Below are positions 34,641-42,840 of a stretch of 64,000 nt of DNA, in pieces. Numbering within the stretch: position 1 is the stretch's first letter; each line of letters begins with the position of its first letter. Where the stretch lies: contig NZ_CP115396.1 of NCBI RefSeq assembly GCF_027625995.1, forward strand, positions 1,488,001-1,552,000, written 5' to 3'. The notes beneath the pieces were generated by a model. That model was not told where the DNA came from, did no database searches, and saw only the letters and a list, made by a program, of their open reading frames with translations. Source of the DNA: Hymenobacter yonginensis (GTDB taxonomy: Bacteria > Bacteroidota > Bacteroidia > Cytophagales > Hymenobacteraceae). Made by a program: the position numbers and the translations under genes.

Positions 34641-35516
34641 CTACTCCAGATACGCCATTTCCTCGGCGCTCAACCGGATAGTGGCGGCGGCCAGGTTCTC
34701 GCGCAGGTGAGTTAGCCGGGAGGTACCCGGAATCGGCAGCAGCCAAGGCGACTTGTGCAGCAGCCAGGCAATGTTGAGCTGGGCCTCCGTAACGCCGTGG
34801 CGGCGGGCTACTTCGGCCACGCGGGTATCGGCCTGGGGCAAAGCGTGAAGCAGCGAGAAGAACGGAATGAGCGGGATGCCATGCTGCTCGCACAGGTCCA
34901 GCACCTCCTCGCCGCCAGGGTTAGTGCCGTGGGCGTGCACCAGGGTGATGCGCTGGGCGTGGCCGTACATGTTCTCGACGGTGGCAATGGGTCCCTGCTG
35001 CAGCCCCGCTTCCAGCTCCGCCCGCGTGACGTTGCTCAGGCCCACGTGCAACACCTTGCCTTCGCGCTGCAGCTCAAACATGGCGCCCAGCTGCTCGTCG
35101 AGCGGCACCGGGCCCGCGCCCATCAGCCGCAGGTGTACCAGCTGAATCTGCTCCTGGCCCAGGGTGCGCAGGTTGTTGTCGATGCTGGCCCGCAGCTGCT
35201 CGGGGCGGTTATAGGGCACCCAGCTTTTATCGGGGCGGCGGGTGGCCCCCACTTTGGTGCAGATAACCAGTTCGGCCGGGTAGGGGTGCAGGGCCTCGCG
35301 GATGAGGCGGTTGGTCACGTCCTCGCCGTAGTAGTCGGCCGTGTCGAGGAAGGTGACGCCCGCGTCCACGGCTTCGCGCAGAATCTGCAGGGCCTCGGGG
35401 CGGTTAGCCGGCTCGCCCCAGATGTCGGGCCCGGTGAGGCGCATGGTGCCGTAGCCCAGCCGCGAAACAGTAAGCGGGTGGGCAGAGCGCGGGGCAATGG
35501 TGATAGTGGACGTCAT
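34641..35516 (-). CDS. Aldo/keto reductase
   Basis: 291 residues, cytosolic. The (beta/alpha)8 AKR fold is indicated by LGYGTMRLTG, the catalytic tetrad (Asp in LDTADYYGED, Tyr in YYGED, Lys in ICTKVGATR, His in LVHLRLMG) and the NADPH-binding C-terminal IPGTSRLTHLRENL. It reduces carbonyls with NADPH; the substrate cannot be told. It lies 67 nt from the OmpA gene start on the same strand; a weak TTCTTTG box lies upstream of its start. Confidence 0.93.
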   Translation of the reverse strand: MTSTITIAPRSAHPLTVSRLGYGTMRLTGPDIWGEPANRPEALQILREAVDAGVTFLDTADYYGEDVTNRLIREALHPYPAELVICTKVGATRRPDKSWVPYNRPEQLRASIDNNLRTLGQEQIQLVHLRLMGAGPVPLDEQLGAMFELQREGKVLHVGLSNVTRAELEAGLQQGPIATVENMYGHAQRITLVHAHGTNPGGEEVLDLCEQHGIPLIPFFSLLHALPQADTRVAEVARRHGVTEAQLNIAWLLHKSPWLLPIPGTSRLTHLRENLAAATIRLSAEEMAYLE

Positions 35517-35636
35517 AGCAGGAAAGGATGAGGGGGTAGGATTACCAAAGAATCAGCTGAGTGCCGGGCGCTGGCAATCTGTGTTACGTCAGATTAAACG
35601 GTGCAGCCGTTGGTGCTTCGGCAGTGGGATGAGTAC

Positions 35637-36707
35637 TCAACGAGCCGCCTTGTAGATCTTATCGGCCAGCACTTCCAGGTCGGCGGCGTCGGTGTTGGTC
35701 AGTAGAATAATGACATGGCGGAATTCCGGGTCGGTAAGCAGGACGGAGTTGAAGCCCTCGATGCTGCCGCGCCGTTCCAACACGGGCTGGGACAGGGTTT
35801 TGTCGTTGTAGTAAAAGCCGATGGTGGGGTAGCCCCGGGCGTAGTCGATGAAGGCTGACTGCTGCGGCTGCCGCACCAGCGCGGCCGTGGTAGCGGCCGA
35901 CAGCAGCGTGTGGTGGCGCAGGGCTTCCGTCAGGCGCAGCAGGTCGGCGGCGGTGGAGTAGAGGGCCCCGGCCCCGGCGTAGTTGGAGAGGTAGCGGGGC
36001 GCGTCGTTGCGAAGCGTGTCGCGGGCGGTGCCGGCCCCGAAGGTGTAGTTGTGGTAGCCATAGGCCAAGCGCGGTATCACCCGTTCTTCCTGCACCACGC
36101 CCGAGTCATACATCCGTAGCGGCGTGAGGATGCGGGCCTGCAGCAGGCGGGCAAACGGCTGCTGCGTTACTACCTCCAGCACCCGCGTCAGCACCACGTA
36201 ATCCACGTTGTTGTAATGAAACGTGCCGGGCCGGCGGGCTTCGTCGTGGCGCACAAAGCGGCTGACGTACTGGGCCGGCGAGTACGGGGCGGCGTAGGCA
36301 TCCTTGGGCTCATTCTGCAGGCCCGAGTGGTGGGTGAGCAGGTCCAGCAGGGTAATATCTTGGCAGTTGGCCGGCAGCTCCGGCAGGTACACACCAACTT
36401 TATCCGTGAGGCGGAGCCGGTTCTGCTCGACCAGTTGCAGCACCAGAATGGCCGTGAACGTCTTCGACAGCGACGCAATGGGAAAGCGGGTCTCGGGGCC
36501 GATGGGAACGGCGAACTGCTGGTTGGCTAGGCCGTGGCTGATGCGGGTGGTGGGCCGGCCCTCGCGGGCCACCAGCACCGTACCGCTGAAACGCCCGGCT
36601 TCGTATTCGGCCCGGAGCAGCCGGGTAATAGAGCCCTGCGCGTAGCCCCCGACGGGCAGTACCATCAACCCCACCACTAGCACCCGATACCAGAATAAGA
36701 AGGACAT
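35637..36707 (-). CDS. Serine hydrolase (class C beta-lactamase-like)
   Basis: 356 residues with a signal peptide ending GGYAQG. The SxxK motif is S79-L-S-K82 in FPIASLSKTF, the second motif is YNNVDY in FHYNNVDYVVL, and the third, usually HxG or KTG, is in the ERRGSIEGFNS region and less typical. The family includes class C beta-lactamases, esterases and D-aminopeptidases. The third motif leaves the reaction uncertain. No operon partner is obvious. Confidence 0.88.
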   Translation of the reverse strand: MSFLFWYRVLVVGLMVLPVGGYAQGSITRLLRAEYEAGRFSGTVLVAREGRPTTRISHGLANQQFAVPIGPETRFPIASLSKTFTAILVLQLVEQNRLRLTDKVGVYLPELPANCQDITLLDLLTHHSGLQNEPKDAYAAPYSPAQYVSRFVRHDEARRPGTFHYNNVDYVVLTRVLEVVTQQPFARLLQARILTPLRMYDSGVVQEERVIPRLAYGYHNYTFGAGTARDTLRNDAPRYLSNYAGAGALYSTAADLLRLTEALRHHTLLSAATTAALVRQPQQSAFIDYARGYPTIGFYYNDKTLSQPVLERRGSIEGFNSVLLTDPEFRHVIILLTNTDAADLEVLADKIYKAAR

Positions 36708-36934
36708 ACTTACAAGTTGATACGATAGGAAAAGCCTGGGTTATGGGTGCAGGCGGTGGTCCAGAACCAGGCTCCAACCGGCGCAAATGCGCGAAAAAGG
36801 TCCTATATCAACCCGGTTGGGGTGTCAATATATGAATTGAAGCACCTGAAGGTGGGTAGTTACCGTGCTTTGGCTCACATCCTGGCTGATTCCGCCCAGA
36901 CAAGTCTTTCCATTCACCCCCAACCCCCGCTGCC

Positions 36935-37813
36935 ATGCTCCGCTCCCTACGCCCGCTTCTCGAACCCGTTGTGCTGCCCCATTGGTGGCAGGATGCGTTG
37001 CTGCTGCTGCCCCGCGTGGTGTGCGGCTATCTGCTCACCGCCGAGTTCGGAGCCGCCAAGTTCGGCCTGCCCTGGTCACCGCCCGACAACAACCTAGGCT
37101 TGTTTGAAGTAGCCTTCTGGTTCCCGAACGATGTGGCGGAGTATGGTGGCATCTTCGCCCTGCTGCCCGCCTTCTTTGCCTGGATGGGGGCCTTCAGCGA
37201 AGCCGTGGGTGGCCTGCTGCTGCTGGCCGGGCTGGGTACGCGGGTGTCGGCCTTCCTGCTTAGCTGCACCATGCTGGTGGCTATCTTCATGCAGCAGCTG
37301 CCGCAGGGCATGTGGAATACGCTGCCGGCCGCCGGCTTTCTATGGGTCAGCCTGATGGCGCTGGTGCTCGGCTCGGGCCGCTTCGGCCTCGATTACCTGC
37401 TGGCCCGCTGGCTCAGCCGCCGCCCAACCGCCCCGGCAGCGGCCCCGGGGCGCCCCGCCGCGGCCCTGCTGCTGCTGCCCCTGCTGGCGCTGCTGCTTCC
37501 CGGCTGCGTGCAGCCCGCCCACGACAAAACCGTGGTGTACCTGCTCAACGTGAGCGGCCACGGCCCGGTGAAGCAGGTGGGCCTGCGCGGCCGCGACAAG
37601 CCCCTGAGCTGGGAGCAGGACCTGGTCCTCACGCCCGTAGTGCCCGACAGCCTCTACCGCGCCGTCGTGACCACCTACACCGGCTACCGCACCACGGAAG
37701 TCAAGTTCACCCTCAACGGCGACTTCGAGCTGGCCGGGGCGGATAACCGCCGCATCGAGTTCGGCCTTGGCGACACGGTGACCTACCGGGCCCGGCTGGG
37801 CGTGGCGCAGTAG
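36935..37813 (+). CDS. DoxX-family membrane protein fused to a lipoprotein-like domain
   Basis: 292 residues. The first 160 form four hydrophobic helices of the DoxX type (AEFGAAKFGLPW, GLLLLAGLGTRVSAFLLSC). A Pro/Ala linker then leads into a fifth hydrophobic stretch ending in a lipobox-like LLLPGC (Cys191), followed by about 100 soluble beta-rich residues (VSGHGPVKQVGLRGRDKPLSW) that look like a carbohydrate-binding or Ig-like fold. The lipobox is internal, so lipidation would need cleavage inside the protein; the helix may just be a membrane span. There is no start codon between the halves, so this is one protein. Confidence 0.75.
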   Translation: MLRSLRPLLEPVVLPHWWQDALLLLPRVVCGYLLTAEFGAAKFGLPWSPPDNNLGLFEVAFWFPNDVAEYGGIFALLPAFFAWMGAFSEAVGGLLLLAGLGTRVSAFLLSCTMLVAIFMQQLPQGMWNTLPAAGFLWVSLMALVLGSGRFGLDYLLARWLSRRPTAPAAAPGRPAAALLLLPLLALLLPGCVQPAHDKTVVYLLNVSGHGPVKQVGLRGRDKPLSWEQDLVLTPVVPDSLYRAVVTTYTGYRTTEVKFTLNGDFELAGADNRRIEFGLGDTVTYRARLGVAQ

Positions 37814-37818
37814 CGGGA

Positions 37819-38112
37819 CCTCACCCCCCGGCCCCCTCTCCTTGGGGAGAGGGGGAGCCTAACGATGCGTATCCGTCGGCCTTCTGTATCTAATGGATCT
37901 GTCATTGATGCTCTAACAGGTTTGTCGAAACAACACTACCGTTTCGTCTGCTTTGGCTCGATGAAGCGGTAGAGATGCTTCGCGGGGCTCAGCATGACTG
38001 TTCTGAACTTTCTAAATAGCTTCAACTGCAAATAACTCCTGTTCACAACTCCGGCACCTGATCATCTCATCCAGAACGCACCCCTCTCCCCCGGAGAGGG
38101 GCCGGGGTGAGG
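37819..38112. repeat. Palindromes filling the DoxX/GH133 convergent junction
   Basis: CCTCACCCCCCGGCCCCC at 37819 has its inverted copy (GGGGCCGGGGTGAGG) at 38098-38112, each also folding on itself with GGAGAGG/CCTCTCC. Between them, 37971-38000 carries a diverged copy of the GTCAT-GAGC-GCGAAG family. The outer arms start 5 nt after one stop codon and end 3 nt before the other. Confidence 0.75.
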
Positions 38113-38115
38113 CAT

Positions 38116-40458
38116 CTATTCCTTCTTGCCCACCTGCATTATGGGGTGGCGGCTGAGGTCGAAGGGCTGGGCGAAGGGCACGCCGGCCAGGGCGGCATCG
38201 TCCTGCTGCTGTTGGGCTTGGCGGGCCGCGTTGGGGCGCAGGGTGTGGGTGGCGAGGGGGCGGCCCTGGGCATCCAGCACCTGCACCCGCAGCTCCCGGG
38301 ACGACTGGTGCAGGTGCAGCGTGGCCCCGTCGGGCAGCTGCACTTCCTGGGTGGGGAAGGGCGCTACGTCTACCACGGCGGTAGTGCTGAAGCCGTGCAG
38401 GATGTAGCTGTGGGCGGCGGTGGGGCCGGGCTGGTACTGGGCATCGAGCTGGCCCGCGCCGAGGCGCACGGTGTAGCGGAGGGCCGGGCAGGCCTGGGGC
38501 AGGCGCGGGGCCAGGGTGAGGCGGCCGGTACCCAGGTCGGGGCGAATGCCGAGGAAGTACTGGTACCACACGCGCAGCTGCTCGGCGTTGGACCAGGCCT
38601 GCAGATAGGTGCCGGTGAGGCGGGGCCAGGCTTCGCCGGGGTGCGGGTAGGCGTCCATGTTTTCGCTCAGGCCGCCCACCACGCCGCGGGTCAGGGTTTG
38701 GCGGTTCATGTTCGCAAACAGCTGCCAGGCCGTGGCCGACTGCCCGGCCTCCAGCATGCGCTGCATGGCAATGCCGTTGTTCCAGAGCCACACGGCCCCG
38801 CGGTGGTAGGCCGCATCCTTGTGGTACACGCCGGGGGCGAGGTGGTAGGGGTGGAAGGCCGGGGCCTGGCGGTTGAGCGAGGCCACGCCCCATGGGTACA
38901 CCAGCTCCTGCCAGCACTGGCGCACCACCTGGCGGCGCAGGGCGGCATCGGGCACCAGGTCGAGGGCGTAGAGCTGGTTGGGGCGTAGGGTGAAATCGGG
39001 GCGGTTTTGGGCGTCGAGGCGGTCGGCCAAGTAGGGGTGCCGGGCGTCGGGGGCGAAGTCGCGGGCGAAGTGGGCCTGCACCCGGTCGGCCAGCTGCTGC
39101 CACTGCTGCTGGCGGCCGGCGTCGTGCAATAGAGCGGCGAAGGCCGCGCCGGCCCGCAGCTGCTCTACCCACAGGGCCTGGATGTCGTTGGCGCGGGTGC
39201 CGCGGGGCGTGTAGGCCACCAGGTTCTGGTCGCGGGCATCCATCCAGGTTTCGTTGTCCTCGTGCAGCAGGTAGCCTTTGTCGTCGGTCCAGTACTTCAG
39301 AGCCCCCTCAATGCTGGCCCGCACGTTGGGGTAGAGCTGCCGCACCAGGGAGGTGTCGCCGGAGTAGCGCACGTAGTCCTGCAGGCCCAGCACGAAGCGC
39401 GGGGTGCCGTCGGTGGTGTGGTAGTCGATGTTGCTGGGGTTGACGATGTTGGGCACCCGCCCGTAGTAGCGCGAGGTGGGGTCGAGCTGCTGGTACTGGG
39501 CAAACGACAGCAGGATGCGCCGGGCGGGCCCGAACTGCCCCGTCACCAGGGCCATGCCGGGCAGGGAGATGAACTCGTCGCGGCCCCAGTACTCGTTGAA
39601 CCACGGCAGCCCGGCGTAAATGCCCTCGCCCTGCTGGTGGGTGATGAGCTGGTCGGTGGTGGCGTGCAGCCAGCGCAGGGCTTGGGTCAGCGAGTCGTGG
39701 GGGCTGTGCAGGTACACGGGGCCGCGCAGGTACTCGCCCATGCGCGTGCGGCGGGCCTGCTTCAGCTCCTCGCCCCGCTGCTGCGCCTCCCGAATCAGGG
39801 CCGTGGCCTCGGCCTCATCCTTGCCCACGGCCACCAGAAAGCCGGTGCCGCCGGTAGTCTGGGCGCGTTGGTTCTGTACCGTCAGCGCCTGCCCGGCCTG
39901 GCGCGGGGCCACGGCTATGAGGAAGTTGCCCTCCCGCGCCGAGAAGAACGCCACGTCGGCCTGCTGGCGCAGGAAGTTTACTTTTTCGCCTTTCAGGTGC
40001 AGGGCCAGGGGCGCGTTGTGGGTCTGGTCGAGGTCCACGGCCAGCACGTTGCGCTCATCCAGCAGCCACAGGGTTTCCACCGCGCCGCCGGCGTGTCGGC
40101 GCTGCAGCAGGTGCGGGTACACGGCCACTTCGGTAGCGGCGGCGTTGTCGAGGGGCTGGCCGTTCACCCACAGCTCGTAGCCGCCGAACACGCGGTTTTT
40201 GGCTACGTTCAGGCCCTCAAACCAGCTCCACTCGGGGTGGTCGGTGCGGTGCGTCTGGGTGAAGTAGTAAGCGGCGGCTTTGTTGGTAAACGACACCGGG
40301 CGGTTGGCTGCGCGGGGCACCACCATGCGCATCTGCGCCAGCAAATCGGGGGCCGAGGGACGGGACATGGCAGTGGGGCGGCCGGGGCGGCCAGCGGTGC
40401 AGGCGGCCACGGCCAGCAGCAGCAGCGGCGCGGCCCGGCGAACCAGGAAGGAAGACAT
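38116..40458 (-). CDS. Amylo-alpha-1,6-glucosidase-like (GH133 type) lipoprotein
   Basis: 780 residues from the ATG at 40458, chosen over a TTG two codons upstream. SPII signal with lipobox AVAAC (Cys20). The central and C-terminal (alpha/alpha)6 domain has debranching-enzyme landmarks: PWFNEYWGRDEFISLPG, HTTDGTPRF, ETWMDARD, VEQLRAGAAF and YHRGAVWLWNNG. The N-terminal 270 residues form the usual beta-domain. Activity on glucan branch points is expected. Lipid anchoring outside the cytoplasm is unusual for a glycogen debrancher, so an external maltooligosaccharide substrate is more likely. Confidence 0.88.
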   Translation of the reverse strand: MSSFLVRRAAPLLLLAVAACTAGRPGRPTAMSRPSAPDLLAQMRMVVPRAANRPVSFTNKAAAYYFTQTHRTDHPEWSWFEGLNVAKNRVFGGYELWVNGQPLDNAAATEVAVYPHLLQRRHAGGAVETLWLLDERNVLAVDLDQTHNAPLALHLKGEKVNFLRQQADVAFFSAREGNFLIAVAPRQAGQALTVQNQRAQTTGGTGFLVAVGKDEAEATALIREAQQRGEELKQARRTRMGEYLRGPVYLHSPHDSLTQALRWLHATTDQLITHQQGEGIYAGLPWFNEYWGRDEFISLPGMALVTGQFGPARRILLSFAQYQQLDPTSRYYGRVPNIVNPSNIDYHTTDGTPRFVLGLQDYVRYSGDTSLVRQLYPNVRASIEGALKYWTDDKGYLLHEDNETWMDARDQNLVAYTPRGTRANDIQALWVEQLRAGAAFAALLHDAGRQQQWQQLADRVQAHFARDFAPDARHPYLADRLDAQNRPDFTLRPNQLYALDLVPDAALRRQVVRQCWQELVYPWGVASLNRQAPAFHPYHLAPGVYHKDAAYHRGAVWLWNNGIAMQRMLEAGQSATAWQLFANMNRQTLTRGVVGGLSENMDAYPHPGEAWPRLTGTYLQAWSNAEQLRVWYQYFLGIRPDLGTGRLTLAPRLPQACPALRYTVRLGAGQLDAQYQPGPTAAHSYILHGFSTTAVVDVAPFPTQEVQLPDGATLHLHQSSRELRVQVLDAQGRPLATHTLRPNAARQAQQQQDDAALAGVPFAQPFDLSRHPIMQVGKKE

Positions 40459-40580
40459 AAGCAACGGACTAGGGGCGGTAAAGGTAAGTCCTCAGGCCCG
40501 CCCGCCGCGCCCACCGTCGTCGAAAAGCCGTTTGCAGTACAGCTCAACAATGCCTCTGGAGCGGAATCAGGCCCAGTATC
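40459..40580. other. Upstream region of the GH133 gene, no gene seen
   Basis: The rest of this 433-bp gap (40459-40891) holds the two palindromes listed next. No promoter of the standard form was found. Confidence 0.5.
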
Positions 40581-40694
40581 CCGGTCCGACGGGCGTAGCT
40601 CGTCCGACCGGTTGTCGGCCGAGTTTGTTAGCGCATCGTCGTTCCTGCGTCAGCACGCAGCTAACCGGTCGGACGAGCTACGCCGTCGGACCGG
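40581..40694. repeat. Inverted pair of CCGGTCCGACG-CGTAGCTCG palindromes
   Basis: Arm 40581-40613 and arm 40663-40694 are inverted copies that differ by one extra G. Each arm is also a near palindrome (CCGGTCGGACGAGCTACG and complement). The 49-nt loop carries further short complementarity. Confidence 0.82.
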
Positions 40695-40766
40695 GGCACC
40701 GTTTCAAAATTCACCTGGCTTTCCCCGGCGTCACCCGTGTTCCATCATCATGAAGCGGCTTAAAAA

Positions 40767-40855
40767 CTGTCATCCTGAGCAGCGCGAAGGACCTTAACAC
40801 GCTTGAACAACCCGTTTCAACGTGATAAGGTCCTTCGCGCTGCTCAGGATGACAG
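40767..40855. repeat. Perfect 30-bp inverted repeat of the GTCAT-GAGC-GCGAAG family
   Basis: CTGTCATCCTGAGCAGCGCG begins the arm 40767-40796, which is identical to the complement of 40826-40855, with a 29-nt loop. It lies 37 nt downstream of the PBP2 stop on the minus strand and may act as its terminator. Confidence 0.85.
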
Positions 40856-40891
40856 ACAACTTGTCAAAGCCACCGGCTTGCTACATATCTG

Positions 40892-42715
40892 TTACTCCCG
40901 CCGCGCCCGGCTCATGATGCGCCGTTCCCAATGTTTGCGCTTGGGCGCTACGTAGCCGCGCAGGTATTTTTCCATCACCATCACGGCGCAGGGGGCGGCG
41001 GCGGTGGCCCCGAAGCCGCCGTTTTCCAGGTACACGGCCACGGCAATTTTGGGGTTGTTGGCCGGGGCGAAGCCCACGAAGGCGGCGTGGTCGTCGCCCT
41101 CGTCGTTCTGCACGGTGCCGGTTTTGCCCGCTACGGTAATGCCTACGTCGGCGAGGCTGGAGGCGTCGGCGGTGCCGCCGCGCTCCATTACAGCCACCAT
41201 GCCGGGTATCAGGGCCGCGAAGTGGGCGCTGTCGATGAGGGTGTGGCGCTTCTGCCGGAAGCGGGGCAGCGGGCCGCCCGCGCCCACGCCGCGCACCAGG
41301 TGGGGCGGATAGTACCAGCCCCGGTTGGCCACAATGGCCGCCATGTTGGCCATCTGCAAACCCGTCAGGTTGATTTCGCCCTGGCCGATGCTGAGTGAGT
41401 AGATGGAGCGGTAGGTCCAGCGGCGGCTGCCCCGGGTTTTGTCGTAGTAGGCGGCCGTGGGCAGGAAGCCTGGGGCCTCCCGGGGCAAATCCACGCCCAG
41501 CACCGAGTCGAGGCCGAAGGAGCGCACGTAGCGCCGCCACTGCGTCAGGTTGACGTGGCGGGCTGCCACGGTGTCCTGCACCAGCGAGTCGGGCACGTGG
41601 TTGATGACGCCCTGCATCACCTGGTAGAAGTAGGGGTTGCAGCTGTACTTGAGGCCTAGCGTGAGGCTGGTGGCCGGCCGGTGGTGGTGCACGCAACTCA
41701 CCAGGCTCTGGTCGCAGCGGAAGGCGGTGCCGGGGCTGATGGCGCCCAGCTGCAGGGCCACGGCCGCATTCACCAGCTTGAATACCGAGCCGGGCGGGTT
41801 GGCCAGCATGGCCGGCCGGTTCAGCAGGGGCATATCCTCGTGGGTTAGCAGCTCGGCCCGCACCCCAGCCTGGTCGGGGGCGGTGAGGGCGCTGGCCGGG
41901 TACACCGGCCCCGACACGTACGCCAGGATTTCGCCGGTGCGCGGGTCGAGGGCCACCAGGTAGCCCTTGCGGCCGCCCAGCAGCTTCTCAGCGTAAGTCT
42001 GCAGCTTCACATCCAGGGTGAGGTGCAGATCCTGGCCCTGCTGGAAGGCGGTATCCGGGGCCCAGCTGCCGTGCTGGCGGCCCTGCTTATCGAGCAGCGG
42101 GTGCTGGTAGCCGCGGTGGCCGCGCAGCAAGCCGTTGTAGTAGCTTTCCACGCCGCCGTTGCGCAGGCGGTAGAAGCGGCCCCGCCCGGTGCGGCGCGCC
42201 TGGCGGTAGAAACTCTGGGCCTCGGCGCTGAGGTAGCCCAGGGCATGGGCCGCGGCCGGAGAAGTGTACACCCGGCGGCGCTGCTCCACCAGCTTCAGCT
42301 GGGGCCAGGCGGCACTGTCCTGGCGCACGCGCTGCACTTCGGCGGCGGTCAGGCGCAGCAGGCCGGGGTAGCTGGCGGGGCCGGCGCCCGGGTAGGGCAG
42401 GGCGTCCTGGATGCGCCGCCGCACGGTGGTGGAGTCCCAGCCCAGCAGCACGCCCAGGGCCAGGGTATCGAGCGGGTAGCGGCGCGGCAGCTGCAGCAGA
42501 AACTGCGGCCGGGTAGCTACCAGCACTGAGTCGTGGCGGTCGAGGATGCGGCCGCGCTCCGGCACTTGGGGCAGCACCACGCGGCGGGCGGTGTAGCGCA
42601 CGCGCACGTCGGGGGCAGTGGGAGGGTGATTTGGCTGGTCGGGAGAGGAGCAGGCGGCCAGGCTGGCCAGCAGTGCCAGCAGGCTTATCCGCCAGCTGAT
42701 AAGGGCAGTGCGCAT
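40892..42715 (-). CDS. Penicillin-binding protein 2-like transpeptidase, lipoprotein type
   Basis: 607 residues. All class B PBP motifs are present: nucleophile S310 in PPGSVFKLVN (SxxK), S358-C359-N360 in KYSCNPYF (SxN) and K531-T-G in AGKTGTVQN. The N-terminal dimerisation domain starts with PERGRILDRHDSVL. Instead of a plain transmembrane helix, residues 8-22 end in a lipobox SLAAC (Cys22), so it may be lipid-anchored. It cross-links peptidoglycan. No MrdB/RodA, MreC or MreD gene is next to it, unlike the main PBP2 of this group, so it is probably an accessory copy. Confidence 0.9.
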   Translation of the reverse strand: MRTALISWRISLLALLASLAACSSPDQPNHPPTAPDVRVRYTARRVVLPQVPERGRILDRHDSVLVATRPQFLLQLPRRYPLDTLALGVLLGWDSTTVRRRIQDALPYPGAGPASYPGLLRLTAAEVQRVRQDSAAWPQLKLVEQRRRVYTSPAAAHALGYLSAEAQSFYRQARRTGRGRFYRLRNGGVESYYNGLLRGHRGYQHPLLDKQGRQHGSWAPDTAFQQGQDLHLTLDVKLQTYAEKLLGGRKGYLVALDPRTGEILAYVSGPVYPASALTAPDQAGVRAELLTHEDMPLLNRPAMLANPPGSVFKLVNAAVALQLGAISPGTAFRCDQSLVSCVHHHRPATSLTLGLKYSCNPYFYQVMQGVINHVPDSLVQDTVAARHVNLTQWRRYVRSFGLDSVLGVDLPREAPGFLPTAAYYDKTRGSRRWTYRSIYSLSIGQGEINLTGLQMANMAAIVANRGWYYPPHLVRGVGAGGPLPRFRQKRHTLIDSAHFAALIPGMVAVMERGGTADASSLADVGITVAGKTGTVQNDEGDDHAAFVGFAPANNPKIAVAVYLENGGFGATAAAPCAVMVMEKYLRGYVAPKRKHWERRIMSRARRE

Positions 42716-42840
42716 GCGGTAAAGCTAGCCAATTGTCGGGCTTCTGCGGCGTGGCTTTCGGTGAACGGGGTTCGGTGCCACCCGAACAGGTCCACGGGCC
42801 GGAACAGCCCACGCGAAAGCCATAACCGCTCCAACAGAGC

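Noticed and set aside
35517-35636. Possible hairpin between the aldo-keto reductase and serine hydrolase genes
   Set aside because: Only short, weak complementarity; nothing above chance.
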